Positions 25,913 through 32,835 of a DNA stretch of 48,766 nucleotides are shown in pieces. The translations under genes were made by a program, and so were the position numbers. This DNA is from Verrucomicrobiaceae bacterium E54 (lineage in GTDB: Bacteria > Verrucomicrobiota > Verrucomicrobiia > Verrucomicrobiales > Akkermansiaceae): assembly GCA_022548915.1 (NCBI GenBank), contig JAKZES010000042.1:1-48766 (forward strand), in the 5' to 3' direction. The first letter of the stretch is position 1, and every line of letters begins with the position of its first letter. The notes under the pieces were generated by a model. It worked only from the letters and a program-made list of their open reading frames with translations, ran no database searches and had not been told where the DNA came from.

Positions 25913-26470
25913 TCACAGCGCGGCGGCGATGATCCGGATCGCCTCCACCGCCCGGGCCGTGGGGAATCGTTCCTCAAGCGGCAGATGGACGAAAATCGCC
26001 GGGATTGCGGCCTGGTGGAGGGCGGTGAAGTAGATCTGGTTGCAGAGGTAGCGGCCGGGATCCTTGGAGAGCTCCACCGGATGACCGGCCCGGCTGAGGG
26101 TTTGCCGCAGTCGGCGGACATCCACCGGGGTCGAGATCGTCGCCGGGGCCGTGGCATCGATCGGGCGGCCCCGGGGCTGGCGGCCCGCGATGTCGGGGAT
26201 GGAAAAATCGAGTTTGTTCCACGCCCGCGTCTCCAGCCGGATGCCTCCCGCCCCGGCCGCCTCCCCCAGCAGCAGCAGGGCCCGGGGGGCGAGGCGCCGC
26301 ACCGCATCGCGCAGCCGCCGCGGCCCCTCGAACTGGTCCACCGGCAGAATGCGGTAATTAAAAGACCGGTCGGTCTGCCGGAGACCGCGGAGTGCCAGTG
26401 CGGAGGCGTTGACCGTGCGGCCGCCGAAGGGGCCGAAGGCGGTGATCAGGAGCGGAGCAGGCGAGGGCAT
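25913..26470 (-). CDS. pcp: Pyroglutamyl-peptidase I (C15 cysteine peptidase)
   Basis: The 185-residue product removes N-terminal pyroglutamate from peptides. ITAFGPFGGRTVNAS at 9-23 is the family start. The catalytic triad reads Glu80 (GIRLETRAWN), Cys143 (DPGRYLCNQIYF) and His162 (IFVHLPLE). The normal length is about 200-215, so this copy is a little short but complete. The start is ten bases beyond the stop codon of the HxlR regulator on the same strand, so the two genes almost certainly form one transcript. Confidence is high on the family. Confidence 0.88.
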   Translation of the reverse strand: MPSPAPLLITAFGPFGGRTVNASALALRGLRQTDRSFNYRILPVDQFEGPRRLRDAVRRLAPRALLLLGEAAGAGGIRLETRAWNKLDFSIPDIAGRQPRGRPIDATAPATISTPVDVRRLRQTLSRAGHPVELSKDPGRYLCNQIYFTALHQAAIPAIFVHLPLEERFPTARAVEAIRIIAAAL

Positions 26471-26480
26471 GGGTGAGGCA

Positions 26481-26870
26481 TCAGCCGAGGTCGGCGAAGT
26501 GCTCGGGTTCTTCGAAGAATGGGCCGGCCGGGGGGACGGGCTCCGGCGGTGCTTCCGGGGCCTTGTCCCAGTCGCGTTGCCAGCGGCGGATGGAGGCCAG
26601 GACCGGGCGGAGGGCCGTGCCCTTCTCCGTGAGCCGGTAGGCCTGCCGCCTGGAACCTTCGGCCACCGGAACTTTCTCGGCAATCCCCGTCTCGACGAGG
26701 CGATTCAGCCGTTCGGTGAGAATGTTGGTGGGAATTCCGTCCGCACGGGCCACGAAGTCCTTGAAGCGTGAGGGTCCTGACATCAGTTGGTCGGCCAGCA
26801 CCAGGGTCCAGCGGTCTCCGAAAAGGTCGAGCGCACACGCCAGGGGGCAGGTTCTCCGCCGTTCAACCAT
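26481..26870 (-). CDS. HxlR-family winged-helix transcriptional regulator
   Basis: The 129-residue product has the HxlR signature: a conserved cysteine near the N-terminus (MVERRRTCPLACALDLFGDR, Cys8) followed by WTLVLADQLMSGPSRFKDF, GIPTNILTERLNRLVETGI and YRLTEKGTALRPVLASI. Members such as YodB and HypR sense electrophiles or oxidants through that cysteine; whether this one does is inference. ATG 26870 is chosen over 26891 because a CAGGG ribosome-binding site precedes it and the earlier ATG overlaps the operator-like repeats. It is co-directional with and ten bases ahead of pcp. Autoregulation through the repeats at 26890-26929 is likely. Confidence 0.85.
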   Translation of the reverse strand: MVERRRTCPLACALDLFGDRWTLVLADQLMSGPSRFKDFVARADGIPTNILTERLNRLVETGIAEKVPVAEGSRRQAYRLTEKGTALRPVLASIRRWQRDWDKAPEAPPEPVPPAGPFFEEPEHFADLG

Positions 26871-26889
26871 GCCCTGAGCATAGCGGTTC

Positions 26890-26929
26890 ACTTGTTAATA
26901 GCAAGTAATATTACTTGTTTATTAAAAGT
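26890..26929 (-). promoter_or_regulatory. AT-rich promoter/operator with four alternating half-sites
   Basis: Half-sites ACTTG (26890-26894), CAAGT (26902-26906), ACTTG (26913-26917) and a weaker AAAGT (26925-26929) are spaced 11-12 bases from start to start. The middle two form the perfect 16-base palindrome CAAGTAATATTACTTG (26902-26917). The stretch is strikingly AT-rich against its surroundings. It sits just upstream of the HxlR start and is the expected place for autoregulation. Confidence 0.7.
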
Positions 26930-26945
26930 AAATAAGATGCAAATT

Positions 26946-28373
26946 TCATTGCGGGTTCTTCGTTCGGGGCGAATCGCTGGTTCTCGGGCGTCCGCTGCGA
27001 TCCTTGTGGCGCGGCATCCGGGTCAGGGCGAGGCGTTCGGTCTCATCTCCCTTGTCGCCTTGGCTTGCCATCCATGCCTCGAGGCGGCGGCGAAGGTCCT
27101 TGCGCAGCTCGGCGAGGTCGGGGTTGTCGATCAGATTGCGGGTGCAGTGGGGGTCCTCGACGATGTTGTAGAGTTCCTCGGCGGGTCGGTGCTGGTAGTG
27201 GTGGACCAGAGCCCGGGCCTGTTCGTCGCCGGACTCCGCCTTTTCGGTCCAACTCCCCCACCATCCGGCCTGATATTTCCCGGTGACGGCGTTGGTGAAG
27301 CTGGTCTCCGGGTGGAGATTCCAGATGTAACGGTGGGTGGCGGTGCCGATCGAGCGGATGCCGAAGGCTTCGGAGCCGTTGATGATGCCGCGGGTGGTGT
27401 GGAGGCCGTAGGTGAATTGCTTGTGGGTGTCGGTTTCACCCCTGAGGACGGGCAGGAAGGACCGGCCGTCGAGGTTTCCGGGGGCCTCGACCCCGGCGGC
27501 GTCGAGGAAGGTCGGGGTGACATCGACGTACTCGACCATCGCGTCGGTTTTCGAGCCGGCTCCCACCTTGCCCGGCCAGCGGGCGATCAGGCCGGAGGCG
27601 AGCCCCATCTCGTAGCAGGTCCACTTGGCGAAGGGAAAGGACGAGCCCTGCTCGGAGAGGACGACAACCAGCGTGTTGTCGCGGAGGCCGAACTCATCGA
27701 GCAGGGCGAGAAGCCGCCCGCATTGCCAATCGAAGTAGGTGACCTCGGCGAGATAGTCGGCATAGGCGGCGCGGGTTTCCGGGGTGTCGACCCAGTTCGG
27801 CGGGAGCTTCAGTCCGGCTGGCGGGTAGGCCGAGGCATCGCCCTTGTCCCACGGGCTGTGGGGCTCCTTCGAACAGGCGATGAGGCAGAAGGGGGTGCCG
27901 GATTGCTTCGACTCCGTGAGGAGGTTCCGGATCTTCGGGTAGAGGGCTCGGGTGTCGGGGCCGTCCTGGGCGAAATCCGACGAGTATTCGAAGGGGAACG
28001 AGGCTTTCGGGCCGATGTGGGTCTTCCCGGAAAGTGCGGTGCGGTAGCCGGCGGCCTGCAGGTGATGGGCGATGGATTTCGTCCCCGGATAAACCGCGGT
28101 GTGGTTCGGCCAGGCGCCGGATTTCACCGGGTAGATGCCGGTGTAGAGGTTGTGGCGGGTCGGCGAGCACATCGGCGCCGCCTGAAAGCAGCGGCTGAAG
28201 GTCATCCCCTCGGAAGCCAGCTTCTTGAGGTGGGGGGTCTTCGCCTGGCCGCCGTAGACCTCCATGTCGAGGTAGGTGCAGTCGTCGGCGACGATGAGCA
28301 CGAGGTTGGGCCGGGCACCGGATGCCGCCGCGAGGGCAGCGAGCAGGGCGACGAGGAGGAGTCGGGGGATCAT
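26946..28373 (-). CDS. Secreted sulfatase (formylglycine-dependent, S1 family)
   Basis: The 475-residue product has a signal peptide (MIPRLLLVALLAALAAASGA) and then RPNLVLIVADDCTYLDMEVY, where Asp30 and Asp31 are metal ligands. CSPTR at 69-73 is the C-x-P-x-R motif whose Cys69 becomes formylglycine. Also seen are SGKTHIGPK (conserved Lys and His) and VVVLSEQGSSFPFAKWTCYE; here the usual Asp-His of the second metal site reads Glu-Gln, a variant seen in some sulfatase subfamilies. The basic C-terminal tail (about 445-475) looks non-conserved. It probably desulfates an external polysaccharide. It is convergent to pcp/HxlR at one end and divergent from the toxin-antitoxin pair at the other. Confidence 0.88.
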   Translation of the reverse strand: MIPRLLLVALLAALAAASGARPNLVLIVADDCTYLDMEVYGGQAKTPHLKKLASEGMTFSRCFQAAPMCSPTRHNLYTGIYPVKSGAWPNHTAVYPGTKSIAHHLQAAGYRTALSGKTHIGPKASFPFEYSSDFAQDGPDTRALYPKIRNLLTESKQSGTPFCLIACSKEPHSPWDKGDASAYPPAGLKLPPNWVDTPETRAAYADYLAEVTYFDWQCGRLLALLDEFGLRDNTLVVVLSEQGSSFPFAKWTCYEMGLASGLIARWPGKVGAGSKTDAMVEYVDVTPTFLDAAGVEAPGNLDGRSFLPVLRGETDTHKQFTYGLHTTRGIINGSEAFGIRSIGTATHRYIWNLHPETSFTNAVTGKYQAGWWGSWTEKAESGDEQARALVHHYQHRPAEELYNIVEDPHCTRNLIDNPDLAELRKDLRRRLEAWMASQGDKGDETERLALTRMPRHKDRSGRPRTSDSPRTKNPQ

Positions 28374-28442
28374 GGGCGTGGTGGTAGCCTACGGGGCTGA
28401 TGGATGCCGGCAAGGCGGCGGAAATTCTTGATCACGAATCAT

Positions 28443-28450
28443 GTGCGCAC
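28443..28450. promoter_or_regulatory. GTGCGCAC palindrome in the toxin-antitoxin leader
   Basis: This perfect 8-base palindrome lies 13 bases before the antitoxin ATG. Ribbon-helix-helix antitoxins usually bind short palindromes next to their own start, so it is a reasonable operator candidate. Confidence 0.35.
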
Positions 28451-28462
28451 TACTTTCGTGCT

Positions 28463-28681
28463 ATGAAGAACATCACCCTCAGTGCGGACGAGCGCCTGAT
28501 TGCCGAGGCGCGCGAGGAGGCCCGGCGGCGGCACACCACGCTGAATGCCCTGTTCCGGGAATGGCTGGCGGATCTTGCCCGTCGCGACGAGCGGCGCGAA
28601 CGGATTTCCCGACTGATGGAGGATGCGGGGAAATACAAGGCAGGAGGGCCCTTCACGCGGGATGAGATGAATGAGCGCTGA
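28463..28681 (+). CDS. Ribbon-helix-helix-type antitoxin of a PIN-domain toxin-antitoxin pair
   Basis: The 72-residue product begins MKNITLSADERLIAEAREEA: a short strand (NITLSAD) followed by two helices, the second starting HTTLNALFREWLADLAR, as in RHH DNA-binding antitoxins. The C-terminal tail (RISRLMEDAGKYKAGGPFTR) would wrap the toxin. The start at 28463 is chosen because the strand begins there; an in-frame ATG at 28400 would read through the promoter. Its end overlaps the toxin gene by 11 bases, the usual coupled arrangement. Confidence 0.85.
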   Translation: MKNITLSADERLIAEAREEARRRHTTLNALFREWLADLARRDERRERISRLMEDAGKYKAGGPFTRDEMNER

Positions 28682-29084
28682 GTATTTCCTGGATACCAAC
28701 GTGTTGGTGTATGCCTTCGACCCGGAGAACCCGGGCAAGCAGGCGCGGGCGCGCGAACTGATGGCGGACGAAGCGCCGTGGGCGATCAGTTGGCAGGTGG
28801 TGCAGGAGTTCTGCTCGGTGGCGCTCCACCGTTTTGAGAGGCCCCTGGATCAGCCCTATTTGAGCGATCTTCTCGAGCTGCTGCTGGTGCCTCATTGCGC
28901 GGTTTACCCGACTCCGTCGATCTGGGAGGCGGCGCTCAAGATCCGTGAGCTCACCCGGTATCGATTCTACGACTCACTCGTCGTGGCCTCGGCGCTCGAA
29001 TCCGGGGCACCGGTTCTCTATTCCGAAGACCTCCAGCACGAGCGCGGGATCGGGCCGCTGCGGATTCTGAATCCGTTTCGCTGA
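28671..29084 (+). CDS. PIN-domain ribonuclease toxin (VapC-like)
   Basis: The 137-residue product has the PIN-domain acidic quartet: Asp8 (YFLDTNVLVYAF), Glu46 (WQVVQEFCSV), Asp101 (RFYDSLVVASAL) and a fourth carboxylate near Asp120 (LYSEDLQHE). Family members cleave tRNA or rRNA and are held inactive by the cognate antitoxin, here the overlapping upstream gene. Length and motif spacing are normal, so the toxin looks intact. It ends 13 bases before the convergent rlmN stop. Confidence 0.9.
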   Translation: MSAEYFLDTNVLVYAFDPENPGKQARARELMADEAPWAISWQVVQEFCSVALHRFERPLDQPYLSDLLELLLVPHCAVYPTPSIWEAALKIRELTRYRFYDSLVVASALESGAPVLYSEDLQHERGIGPLRILNPFR

Positions 29085-29097
29085 CGGATCCGGCTGT

Positions 29098-30195
29098 CTA
29101 CTTCACCGGCGCCTCGATGATGCCTTCTTCGGTCTCCTGTTTGAGGCGGAGCTGGCCGCAGGCGGCGTCGATGTCGTGGCCCTTTTCAAGGCGCAGGGTG
29201 GCGGAGACGCCGGCGTTTTTCAGGATGTCGCGGAAGGCCTTGCAGCGGGTTTCCGACGGGCGGACCCAGTCGAGACCCTCGACGGTGTTGTAGGGGATGA
29301 GGTTCACCTTGGCCCGCAGCCGCCGGGCGTGACCGGCGAGGATGCGCGCCTGTTCAAGCTCGTCGTTGACGTCCTTGATGAGAATGTACTCGAGCGTCAG
29401 GTGCTGCTTCTTGTGGGCGTTCCAGTAGTCGAGCGCCTCGAAGAGCTTCTCGGTGTTCCACTTCTTGTTCACCGGCATGATCCGCTCGCGGACCTCGTCG
29501 GTGGCGCCATGAAGCGAGATCGCCAGCCGGATCTGCTGCGGATGATCGGCGAGCTTGCGGATCTGCGGGACGAGGCCGGAGGTGGAAATCGTCAGGTGCC
29601 GGGCCCCGAGGTGAAGGCCCCACTCGGCGGTGATGATCTCGATCGCAGCCATCAGCTTGTCGAAATTGGCGAAGGGCTCGCCCATGCCCATGAAGACGAG
29701 GTTGTCGACGCGCTCGCCGGAGAGTTGTTCGGCGGCGAGCACCTGGCCGGCGATTTCGGCGGGGTCGAGGTTGCGGGAAAAGCCGGCCAGGCCGGAGGCG
29801 CAGAACTTGCAGCCGTAGGCGCAGCCGACCTGGGACGAGACGCACAGCGTGCGGCGGTCGGAGCGCTCGCCGTAGAGGGCCGGGTTGGCTGGGATGAGGA
29901 CGCTTTCGACGTAGCGGCCGTCGTGGAGCTTGAAGAGGAACTTGCGGGTGGTGTCGCCGCTGCCCTGGGTCTGGCTGTGCTCGAGGGCGTGAAGCCGGTG
30001 GGTTTCGGCAAGTTTTTCCCGCAGCGAGGTGGGCAGGTTGGTCATCTCGTCGATCGAGCCGACCTGCTTTTTCCACACCCAGTCGAGGATCTGCCCGGCC
30101 CGGAACGCGGGTTGCCCCCATTCCGCCATCAGGGCGGTGAGGTCGTCCTTGGAAAGTCCGGTGAGGGCGGGAAGCACGTGGGGAGGGTGGAGCAT
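29098..30195 (-). CDS. rlmN: Dual-specificity rRNA/tRNA adenine-C2 methyltransferase RlmN
   Basis: The 365-residue radical-SAM enzyme methylates A2503 of 23S rRNA and A37 of some tRNAs. The 4Fe-4S motif is Cys125-x3-Cys129-x2-Cys132 (GCAYGCKFCASG). The two mechanistic cysteines are also visible: Cys118 (RTLCVSSQVG) and Cys346 (DIDAACGQL), the methyl carrier. NLVFMGMGEPFANFD and ISLHGATDEVRERIMPVN are further family blocks. Codons 7-24 are duplicated at 32766-32820 beyond the restriction-modification genes. The present 5' end is therefore probably one of two copies produced when those genes were inserted. Confidence 0.96.
   Translation of the reverse strand: MLHPPHVLPALTGLSKDDLTALMAEWGQPAFRAGQILDWVWKKQVGSIDEMTNLPTSLREKLAETHRLHALEHSQTQGSGDTTRKFLFKLHDGRYVESVLIPANPALYGERSDRRTLCVSSQVGCAYGCKFCASGLAGFSRNLDPAEIAGQVLAAEQLSGERVDNLVFMGMGEPFANFDKLMAAIEIITAEWGLHLGARHLTISTSGLVPQIRKLADHPQQIRLAISLHGATDEVRERIMPVNKKWNTEKLFEALDYWNAHKKQHLTLEYILIKDVNDELEQARILAGHARRLRAKVNLIPYNTVEGLDWVRPSETRCKAFRDILKNAGVSATLRLEKGHDIDAACGQLRLKQETEEGIIEAPVK
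30123..30177. repeat. Direct repeat (55 bp), rlmN-internal copy
   Basis: This matches 32766-32820 without gaps (offset 2643), with five mismatches by eye. It covers rlmN codons 7-24 (LPALTGLSKDDLTALMA). The restriction-modification genes lie between the two copies. Confidence 0.88.
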
Positions 30196-30235
30196 GGGGA
30201 AGGAAGCTCCAATCTCGAACTCCGCTGGAACGAGA

Positions 30236-31405
30236 TCAAAGTGCCGTGATGACTTCGGGAAAGGTCGGGAACCAGTCCGCTCCGACTCGAACCCTGTTGT
30301 CCAAGCGGAGGGGGCATTTGCGGTGCTGCGGCATGTCGCGGGTCAGTCTGTAGCGAAACTCCCAGTTTTCCGTCGCCGGGTGCAGGCATGCGGCGAGCAC
30401 GTCGAAATCCGCCGGCCGGTAGTAGCGCGAGCATGGATCTGCTTTGGAAGCCCGGGTTTTCTGAAAATCAACACGGATCGTTCCGTCGGCCATCCGTTTC
30501 CTGAGGACATTCTTGCATTCGACGAGAACCCTCGGACCGCGTTCGAGCTTGAGTTCAAAATCGGGTTTGCCGGCCGACTCAAGCCGGATCACCTCACGAA
30601 TTCCCGGGACACTTCTCAGTTCGGTTTCGAGGTGCGACTCCGCGACCCAACCCCGAACGGCCATTTTGAGCATGGGTGCCGATTCGATGAGCGAGAGGAT
30701 TTGACCTGCTGTCATTTCGAACTCTTCCGACAACGCGTGTAGATGAGGTCCGGCCGGGGTTGCAGAAAGCGTGGGGATTGTGGAGGGGGTGAGGCGAGAA
30801 CCTTGCGAGAAGCGTTCAGCGAGGAGATAGCGGTGACCCTGATCAAGGCCGAGTGCCGCTTGTTCGAAACGAACGTAGTCGAGAAAGCGATCGGGAGTCC
30901 CGCCCACCATCGTCTCGACAGGGGAGTCGTAGCCTTTGCTCGATTTCTCACGTTCCCAGAAATGCCATCCGTCGCGAAGAACCAAGCGGGCGTGCTCCTC
31001 CTTGAACTCGATGGAGATGAACATCCTGGTCGGGCTGTGTAGCACAGGATCGGCCGCAACGAAGAAGCCTGCCTCGGGATTGATTCCGAGAAAAAGGGTC
31101 GTGTAGAGACCAAATGGATCTTGCCATAGCTGATGGAGCTGCCCGTCCTTTGCCCCGTATTTCACTTGGAATCGATGTTCGTCCTCCGGCCGGTTGCGGG
31201 TGAGCTTCGCATTCGCAAAGAAGGCGTAGGCGATGATCCCGGCTCGCTCTCCTTGTCGTGTTTCGAAGGTGATCTTGAAGGGAGCATGGTCGGCCTCGGA
31301 GGCGCGGATGATGCGACATCCACTCGCCTCAAGAGCCTTGGTCATGAAATCAACCAAGGGCTGCTTGGCGGACTTGGACACCGAGTAGCGCCTGAAATCG
31401 CTCAT
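30236..31405 (-). CDS. Probable type II restriction endonuclease (PD-(D/E)XK fold)
   Basis: The 389-residue product is not one I can name, but it carries a clear nuclease signature near the C-terminus: Asp282 (KPDFELKLERG) followed at the right distance by Glu296-x-Lys298 (RVLVECKNVL). After that, YYRPADFDVLAACLHPATEN recalls the DVLAACL motif of several restriction enzymes. The first ~230 residues may hold DNA recognition. It starts 19 bases after the stop of a C5 cytosine methyltransferase on the same strand, the usual methylase-first layout. Function as its partner endonuclease is inferred from motif plus context; the recognition sequence cannot be read. Confidence 0.78.
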   Translation of the reverse strand: MSDFRRYSVSKSAKQPLVDFMTKALEASGCRIIRASEADHAPFKITFETRQGERAGIIAYAFFANAKLTRNRPEDEHRFQVKYGAKDGQLHQLWQDPFGLYTTLFLGINPEAGFFVAADPVLHSPTRMFISIEFKEEHARLVLRDGWHFWEREKSSKGYDSPVETMVGGTPDRFLDYVRFEQAALGLDQGHRYLLAERFSQGSRLTPSTIPTLSATPAGPHLHALSEEFEMTAGQILSLIESAPMLKMAVRGWVAESHLETELRSVPGIREVIRLESAGKPDFELKLERGPRVLVECKNVLRKRMADGTIRVDFQKTRASKADPCSRYYRPADFDVLAACLHPATENWEFRYRLTRDMPQHRKCPLRLDNRVRVGADWFPTFPEVITAL

Positions 31406-31424
31406 GATTTCGGAGGGAGATGCC

Positions 31425-32654
31425 TCAGGCGGACTTCATTCGCTGCACGGCTCCGTACCCGAGTCCGGTTCCTGGATGCGCTTCGTGATCTCCCTTGAGT
31501 TCGTAGTATTTGCGTGGAACGCGTTTTACGGGCTCCGGGTGTGCTCTTTTCGAGGATCTTTTTGGCAGCAAGGTGAGAGCCCCACCGGAACGGAGGGTAT
31601 CTCCCAGGAAGCGGGACCTCAATTCCTGGCCCAACTTTTCGGCGAGCGCCGAGGGGACCGCATTGCCGACCTGCTTTTGTGCGACGACTCGATTGCCCAG
31701 GATTTGGTAGTCCCTTGGGAAGGTCTGGAGTCTGGCAAGTTCCTGCGAGGACAGGTGGCGATTTTTCCAATGGAACGGACCGGTTGCGGGTCCAGGCTGA
31801 GCCGTCAGTGTCCAAGATGGCTTGTCCTTGGACAGCTTGAGCAGGAAATTCCAAAAGCGCCGCCGCCAGCCGAAAAGGGGCAGACCTTCGCCTCGATCGG
31901 TGTGGTGGAGGTAGTTCATGCCCTCGGGGATCGATGGCAGAAGATCCGCCCACTTGCCCTTTACGGCGAGGTCCGGGGAATCGTCATCTTCCAGATCTCC
32001 GATCGCGTCCCAGGCGGTAAAGGCCGAATCCAGCAAAGCATCGCACTGAGAATCGTCCGGGAGCTGGTGCGTGGCGGCCAAGGAGCCAAAGCTTTCTCCT
32101 TCGCGTGATCCCACGAGGAACACCCTCTCGCGAATCTGGGGAACTCCGAAATGGGCGGCATTCAGCTGGAGAACCTCGACTCCGTAATTCAGTCCCGTAC
32201 GGTTGTTGATGGCATCGATGGAACGGAGCAGGTAATCGAGACCTTCCGATTTCCCTCGGTAAGCAAGACCACTCACGTTCTCCAAAAGGAAGGCCTTCGG
32301 CTTGGCTGCTTCGAGAATCCGGAGGTAGGCATCCAAGGTCGTGGCTCGCGGATCGCGAAGGCGTTTCGCGTCTCCACTCGCCCAGTAGCCGGACTTTGAG
32401 AAAGGCTGGCACGGCGGTCCACCTGCCAGCAGGTCGGCCTCACCTTCCCGCAGTCCAGCCGTTTTCAGAAGGGCTTGATTGGTTACTGCGTGGATGTCGG
32501 AGTGGATGACCGGCCAATCGCGGTTCTGACGGAGTGTTTCCACACATGCCGCGTCGAACTCCACGGCCACCTTGGTGTCGAATCCGGCGGCCTCCAGTCC
32601 CAAATCGAGACCGCCGGCACCGCTGAAGAGGCTGATCAAGGTTCGGCGGGGCAT
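31425..32654 (-). CDS. DNA (cytosine-5) methyltransferase of a type II restriction-modification system
   Basis: The 409-residue product shows the C5-methylase motifs in order: I FSGAGGLDLGLEAAGF (10-25, SAM binding), IV GGPPCQPFSKSG with catalytic Cys82, VI ENVSGL (125-130), VIII QIRERVFLVG (173-182), and X KQVGNAVPSALAEKL near residue 345. The target-recognition region lies at ~190-320. It protects host DNA from the endonuclease encoded immediately downstream. I see no separate controller (C) gene. The upstream region 32655-32765 is AT-richer than the surroundings, consistent with transfer. The gene pair is bracketed by copies of the rlmN 5' end. Confidence 0.95.
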   Translation of the reverse strand: MPRRTLISLFSGAGGLDLGLEAAGFDTKVAVEFDAACVETLRQNRDWPVIHSDIHAVTNQALLKTAGLREGEADLLAGGPPCQPFSKSGYWASGDAKRLRDPRATTLDAYLRILEAAKPKAFLLENVSGLAYRGKSEGLDYLLRSIDAINNRTGLNYGVEVLQLNAAHFGVPQIRERVFLVGSREGESFGSLAATHQLPDDSQCDALLDSAFTAWDAIGDLEDDDSPDLAVKGKWADLLPSIPEGMNYLHHTDRGEGLPLFGWRRRFWNFLLKLSKDKPSWTLTAQPGPATGPFHWKNRHLSSQELARLQTFPRDYQILGNRVVAQKQVGNAVPSALAEKLGQELRSRFLGDTLRSGGALTLLPKRSSKRAHPEPVKRVPRKYYELKGDHEAHPGTGLGYGAVQRMKSA

Positions 32655-32765
32655 GAGTTCAAGTGAACAGAATAAAGGAGGCGCATCAACGATTTATTTT
32701 CCTGAAGCAGGTGGCAATTCCAGGCACAAACCTGTTCCCGAAGCAGTCGTTTTCCAAACCCAACC

Positions 32766-32820
32766 CCGCCATGAGGGCGGTGAGGTCGTCGCGGGAAAGT
32801 CCGGTGAGGGCGGGGAGCAC
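32766..32820 (-). pseudogene. Fragment of the rlmN 5' end (direct repeat partner)
   Basis: The minus strand reads LPALTGLSRDDLTALMA, against LPALTGLSKDDLTALMA in RlmN. The upstream rlmN start is not preserved and similarity ends at about codon 24. The fragment lies between the methyltransferase promoter region and the end of the pRiA4b-type gene. It indicates that rlmN once directly followed that gene. Confidence 0.85.
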
Positions 32821-32835
32821 GGGGCGTATGGGCGG

